Below, in pieces: positions 61,238 to 64,000 of a stretch of DNA of 64,000 nucleotides (the first letter of the stretch is position 1; every line of letters starts with the position of its first letter). Under the pieces are notes generated by a model that was given only the letters and a program-made list of their open reading frames with translations, was not told the DNA's origin and ran no database searches. The stretch is from Trichomonas vaginalis G3 (Eukaryota; Parabasalia; Trichomonadida; Trichomonadidae). The stretch is taken from assembly GCF_026262505.1 (NCBI RefSeq), contig NC_067204.1, forward strand, positions 8,217,797-8,281,796, read 5' to 3'. The position numbers were made by a program, and so were the translations under genes.

Positions 61238-64000
61238 ATGAATGATGCATTATTGAACTCAATTCGTGCAAAACTTCAATTTGAGCACAAGGCTGTCTTT
61301 TCTTTAGGCCCTGTAAAAGACAATAGTCTATCAGTTTTCAAGAAATTACGTGTTGTTGCTATTACGGAATACGGATATGAGGTATATAGTAAAACAAATG
61401 GCGAGTTAAAGAAGATTTTTACATGGTCATCACTGAATAGTATTGCTTTCCAAGGAAATATCGCTAGGTTTGTGTTCGACAAAAAGAAAATCACATCTGA
61501 ATTACCAGATGGACGTCTTATTAACGGAATTATAGGACATATTTTCCGTCAAACAATCCCATCCATCAGATATAAGCAATTTGGATTAGATACATATGGT
61601 TTCCACAAGATTAAAGGTTCAAATTACGGAGCTTTTGTTAGAATGAAACAACTTCTAATAGATAAAAGCATAACTGTTACCCCACATGTTACAAAAGCGT
61701 TTGAGTTTTTCCTTAGATTTTCTCCACTCAAATTTAATTATTCTGAATTACCTGAATACAGACGTCTCTCAGAAGTATTCTTCGGAATTCTACCTCTTAT
61801 ACAATCCCTTCAACATTTAACTATTCCAGTTCTCGAAACATGCGAAGAATTAGCAAATAATCCATCATCAATTTCTAAATTACGTTCGCTAGAGTTTTTC
61901 GGACGAAAAGAACCACGTCTTATGGAATTTTTACAGAACTACAAACCACCAGAGAAATCAAACCTCTGCGCAATTATTTTTTCACACTCAGAATTTGATC
62001 CAGAAGATATCGACAAAATCCAAAAATTTATTGACGTAAACGAAGTGATATCGCTAAATATACACAATGCTCTTGATTACAGTGCAGAGCAAATGCTTTA
62101 TTCCCACATTTTGACGCCAAAAATTTGTAATCGTTTAGAAATTTTAAACCTTGACAAAACAAGGAATGTTGACTTACAGAAAGTAATTGACTTAGCATCC
62201 AATGTCACTTTGCTATCTCTTGCTGGCTGTAATCTCCAAATTGCGGACGCTTTGGCGCGAATTTCGAAATCGAGATTTCCAAAATTAAGATTTTTAAATT
62301 TGTCAGAAAACTCTGCCAGTTTCAGTCCTGATCCCAATACAATTATCATTCCGCAGCTGTATTCACTCATGCTCAATGATATAGAGTGGATGGGAACGAG
62401 TTTACCTGATACTTTGAATGTGATTTTCAAGCGAGGATTAGAACCATTTAAACTTTCGATTGCCAGAGCAAAAGCGTCTGGAGAATCATGGCAAACTGTA
62501 TTTAGGATATTCGCAACAACTAATTACAGGTCTCTTACAGCTTTCACATGGGATGGCAATCCAATACACAAAGCGATTTTTTCTTTTTTGCATGGAAATT
62601 CATTTTTGGATTATTTGTCACTTTCTGATTGTTTTCATCATGAAATTAAAGATTCTGTCAATGATTTATGTAATTTCATTGACTCAACGATCTCCTTGAA
62701 GTTCCTAACAATTCGTGGAACGGACAGACATCATTTAGGAGCATTAGCAGGACATTTACTTCGATGTATAAGTAGATCTCCATCAATTTTGCACTTGGAC
62801 ATTTCGAACAACCAAATTGGAGATACAGGAATATCTGCATTGAGAACTTTATTGAATACTAATAGAACAATCAAAGTATTAGTAATAGATGGAAGTAATC
62901 CTGACAACGGACAACAATTCATTGAAACTTTGAACTTTGCTTCTCTTCAATTCCCAAGATTGTCATTGTCTTATCCAATAAATGATGTTAACTATTTGTT
63001 GGAGAACTCAAGGATTTCGGAAGAACAATACAACAATCTTTTGAACAATTTCAAGAGAAAGCCAACTTTGAAACAATCAAAAAGAGGTTGTTTGTTCGAA
63101 ACTCCTGAAAAATCTCCTTTCATGGAGCCATTTTACGTGTTTAGACATGTTCCACAGGATCCATTCCCTATTGTTTTATCTGAAGAACAACTCAAAGCTG
63201 TTCAGAATCCTCCTGAACTGCCGCCTCTTCCTCCAAGGCCACAAATGCAAAGAAGAGCAGAGTCAGTAAAAAGAATGCCATTGAACAGACCCTCCCAAAT
63301 CAATACAAGTCATAGACCACCGATATCTCCAAAGTTCCAAAGAATGGGAAGCTCACAAAGCTTCCAACCACCTCAGAGGCAACCTGCTTCTCCTGTTGCA
63401 AGTCCAACAAGTTCTCCGAAACAAAAGATTGAAGTTCCTTTCTTCTTGAAAGACTTGGAAAACCAAATTGGTGGTTTAGGAGCCTTCGATTCCGAAAGCA
63501 CTGTTTCTGAAACAATAATTGATGATTATACAAATAAAATAACAGTTTCATTTGGAAAACCAACTAAAAGCCAACCACAAAAGAGACAAAAACAACCTCA
63601 AATTGATGAATATTCGGATGAAGATGAAACTAAAACTCTTGAAGAACAACAAGTTGAAATCACTTTCAATAAACCACAAAAGAAATCTCCTGTTAAACAG
63701 ATTGATGAATATTCCGATGAAGATGAAACGAAAACCCTTGAAGAACAGCAAGTTGAACTTGTTTTTAATAAACCACAAAGAAAATCTCCACCAAAAGCTG
63801 AAGATTATTCTCCTGATGAAGATCTTCCTCCTTCTCCACAATCGGTCAGAAAACGATTGCAAAGAAATCCAATTACAGATGCAAAACAAAAAGTATTTGA
63901 TGATTATTCAGAAGAGAAAGAAGAACAACCTAAAGTTCAGATACCTCAGAGAAAACAACCTCAACTTGACCAATATTCTGATGAAGAACCTGTTCAACAA
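61238..64000 (+). CDS. CARMIL-like leucine-rich-repeat protein, at least 921 aa, 3' end off the right edge
   Basis: The ATG at 61238 is the first in a frame with a TAA four codons upstream; the frame stays open to the edge. About residues 1-120 resemble the PH-like head of CARMIL proteins (VVAITEYGYEVYS, then KIFTWSSLNSIAF). About 190-600 are leucine-rich repeats (LEILNLDKTRN, LRFLNLSEN, HLDISNNQIGDTGISALRTLL). About 650-760 are proline-rich (PPELPPLPPRPQ). After that come acidic repeats of (I/L)DEYSDEDET-KTLEEQQVE at about 785 and 817, and further YS.DE motifs. This order (PH, LRR, Pro-rich/acidic tail) is that of actin-regulating CARMILs; no capping-protein-binding motif was identified in the visible part. 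Polinton B ends 231 bp upstream. Confidence 0.72.
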   Translation, partial: MNDALLNSIRAKLQFEHKAVFSLGPVKDNSLSVFKKLRVVAITEYGYEVYSKTNGELKKIFTWSSLNSIAFQGNIARFVFDKKKITSELPDGRLINGIIGHIFRQTIPSIRYKQFGLDTYGFHKIKGSNYGAFVRMKQLLIDKSITVTPHVTKAFEFFLRFSPLKFNYSELPEYRRLSEVFFGILPLIQSLQHLTIPVLETCEELANNPSSISKLRSLEFFGRKEPRLMEFLQNYKPPEKSNLCAIIFSHSEFDPEDIDKIQKFIDVNEVISLNIHNALDYSAEQMLYSHILTPKICNRLEILNLDKTRNVDLQKVIDLASNVTLLSLAGCNLQIADALARISKSRFPKLRFLNLSENSASFSPDPNTIIIPQLYSLMLNDIEWMGTSLPDTLNVIFKRGLEPFKLSIARAKASGESWQTVFRIFATTNYRSLTAFTWDGNPIHKAIFSFLHGNSFLDYLSLSDCFHHEIKDSVNDLCNFIDSTISLKFLTIRGTDRHHLGALAGHLLRCISRSPSILHLDISNNQIGDTGISALRTLLNTNRTIKVLVIDGSNPDNGQQFIETLNFASLQFPRLSLSYPINDVNYLLENSRISEEQYNNLLNNFKRKPTLKQSKRGCLFETPEKSPFMEPFYVFRHVPQDPFPIVLSEEQLKAVQNPPELPPLPPRPQMQRRAESVKRMPLNRPSQINTSHRPPISPKFQRMGSSQSFQPPQRQPASPVASPTSSPKQKIEVPFFLKDLENQIGGLGAFDSESTVSETIIDDYTNKITVSFGKPTKSQPQKRQKQPQIDEYSDEDETKTLEEQQVEITFNKPQKKSPVKQIDEYSDEDETKTLEEQQVELVFNKPQRKSPPKAEDYSPDEDLPPSPQSVRKRLQRNPITDAKQKVFDDYSEEKEEQPKVQIPQRKQPQLDQYSDEEPVQQ

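Overview
The window fits an AT-rich nuclear scaffold of Trichomonas vaginalis or a very close trichomonad. The clues are an ankyrin/DUF3447 gene of the type amplified in that genome, Initiator-like TCAYTW motifs a few bases upstream of start codons, genes with no visible introns, a mariner of the Tvmar1 type, and two Maverick/Polinton elements. No tRNA, rRNA, CRISPR or bacterial operon was seen.

Layout. 1-11.5 kb holds host genes on both strands: a secreted acidic Tyr/Glu-rich protein running off the left edge, a helical hypothetical protein, a broken ankyrin gene, a coiled-coil acidic protein, a PAP2 lipid phosphatase, a 1.76-kb fold-back element with identical 276-bp arms, a small helical protein, and an ankyrin/DUF3447 pseudogene. 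11.58-22.6 kb is one giant minus-strand ankyrin gene with about 100 nearly identical 33-residue repeats and several small indels. 22.6-24.1 kb is gene-poor.

24,121-40,090 is Polinton A (602-bp terminal inverted repeats, GTCCAG target duplication). A 1,304-bp mariner is nested inside it. 40,288-41,36x is a tectonic-domain host gene. 41,463-61,007 is Polinton B (232-bp inverted repeats, TGTAGT target duplication). 61,238 to the right edge is a CARMIL-like leucine-rich-repeat protein.

The two Polintons share a core: an upstream gene of unknown function, protein-primed DNA polymerase B, a phage-tail-fibre-like protein, small structural proteins, a packaging ATPase, a double-jelly-roll major capsid protein and two cationic amphipathic peptides. 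B also has an rve-type integrase and a nested block with a primase-polymerase/SF3 helicase gene set between inverted tandem arrays. Both elements are broken, with roughly ten breaks each. Their terminal repeats are almost or fully identical between arms, so the insertions look young.

The most unusual signal is a family of about 28-bp double-hairpin modules (5-bp stem, 3-nt loop, TG linker, 5-bp stem, 3-nt loop) scattered through both Polintons. Several are present in one copy and absent at the matching site of the other, which suggests a tiny mobile repeat. Second is the primase-helicase block with 8-bp iteron-like repeats. Third is an apparent exchange of Polinton termini between A and B.
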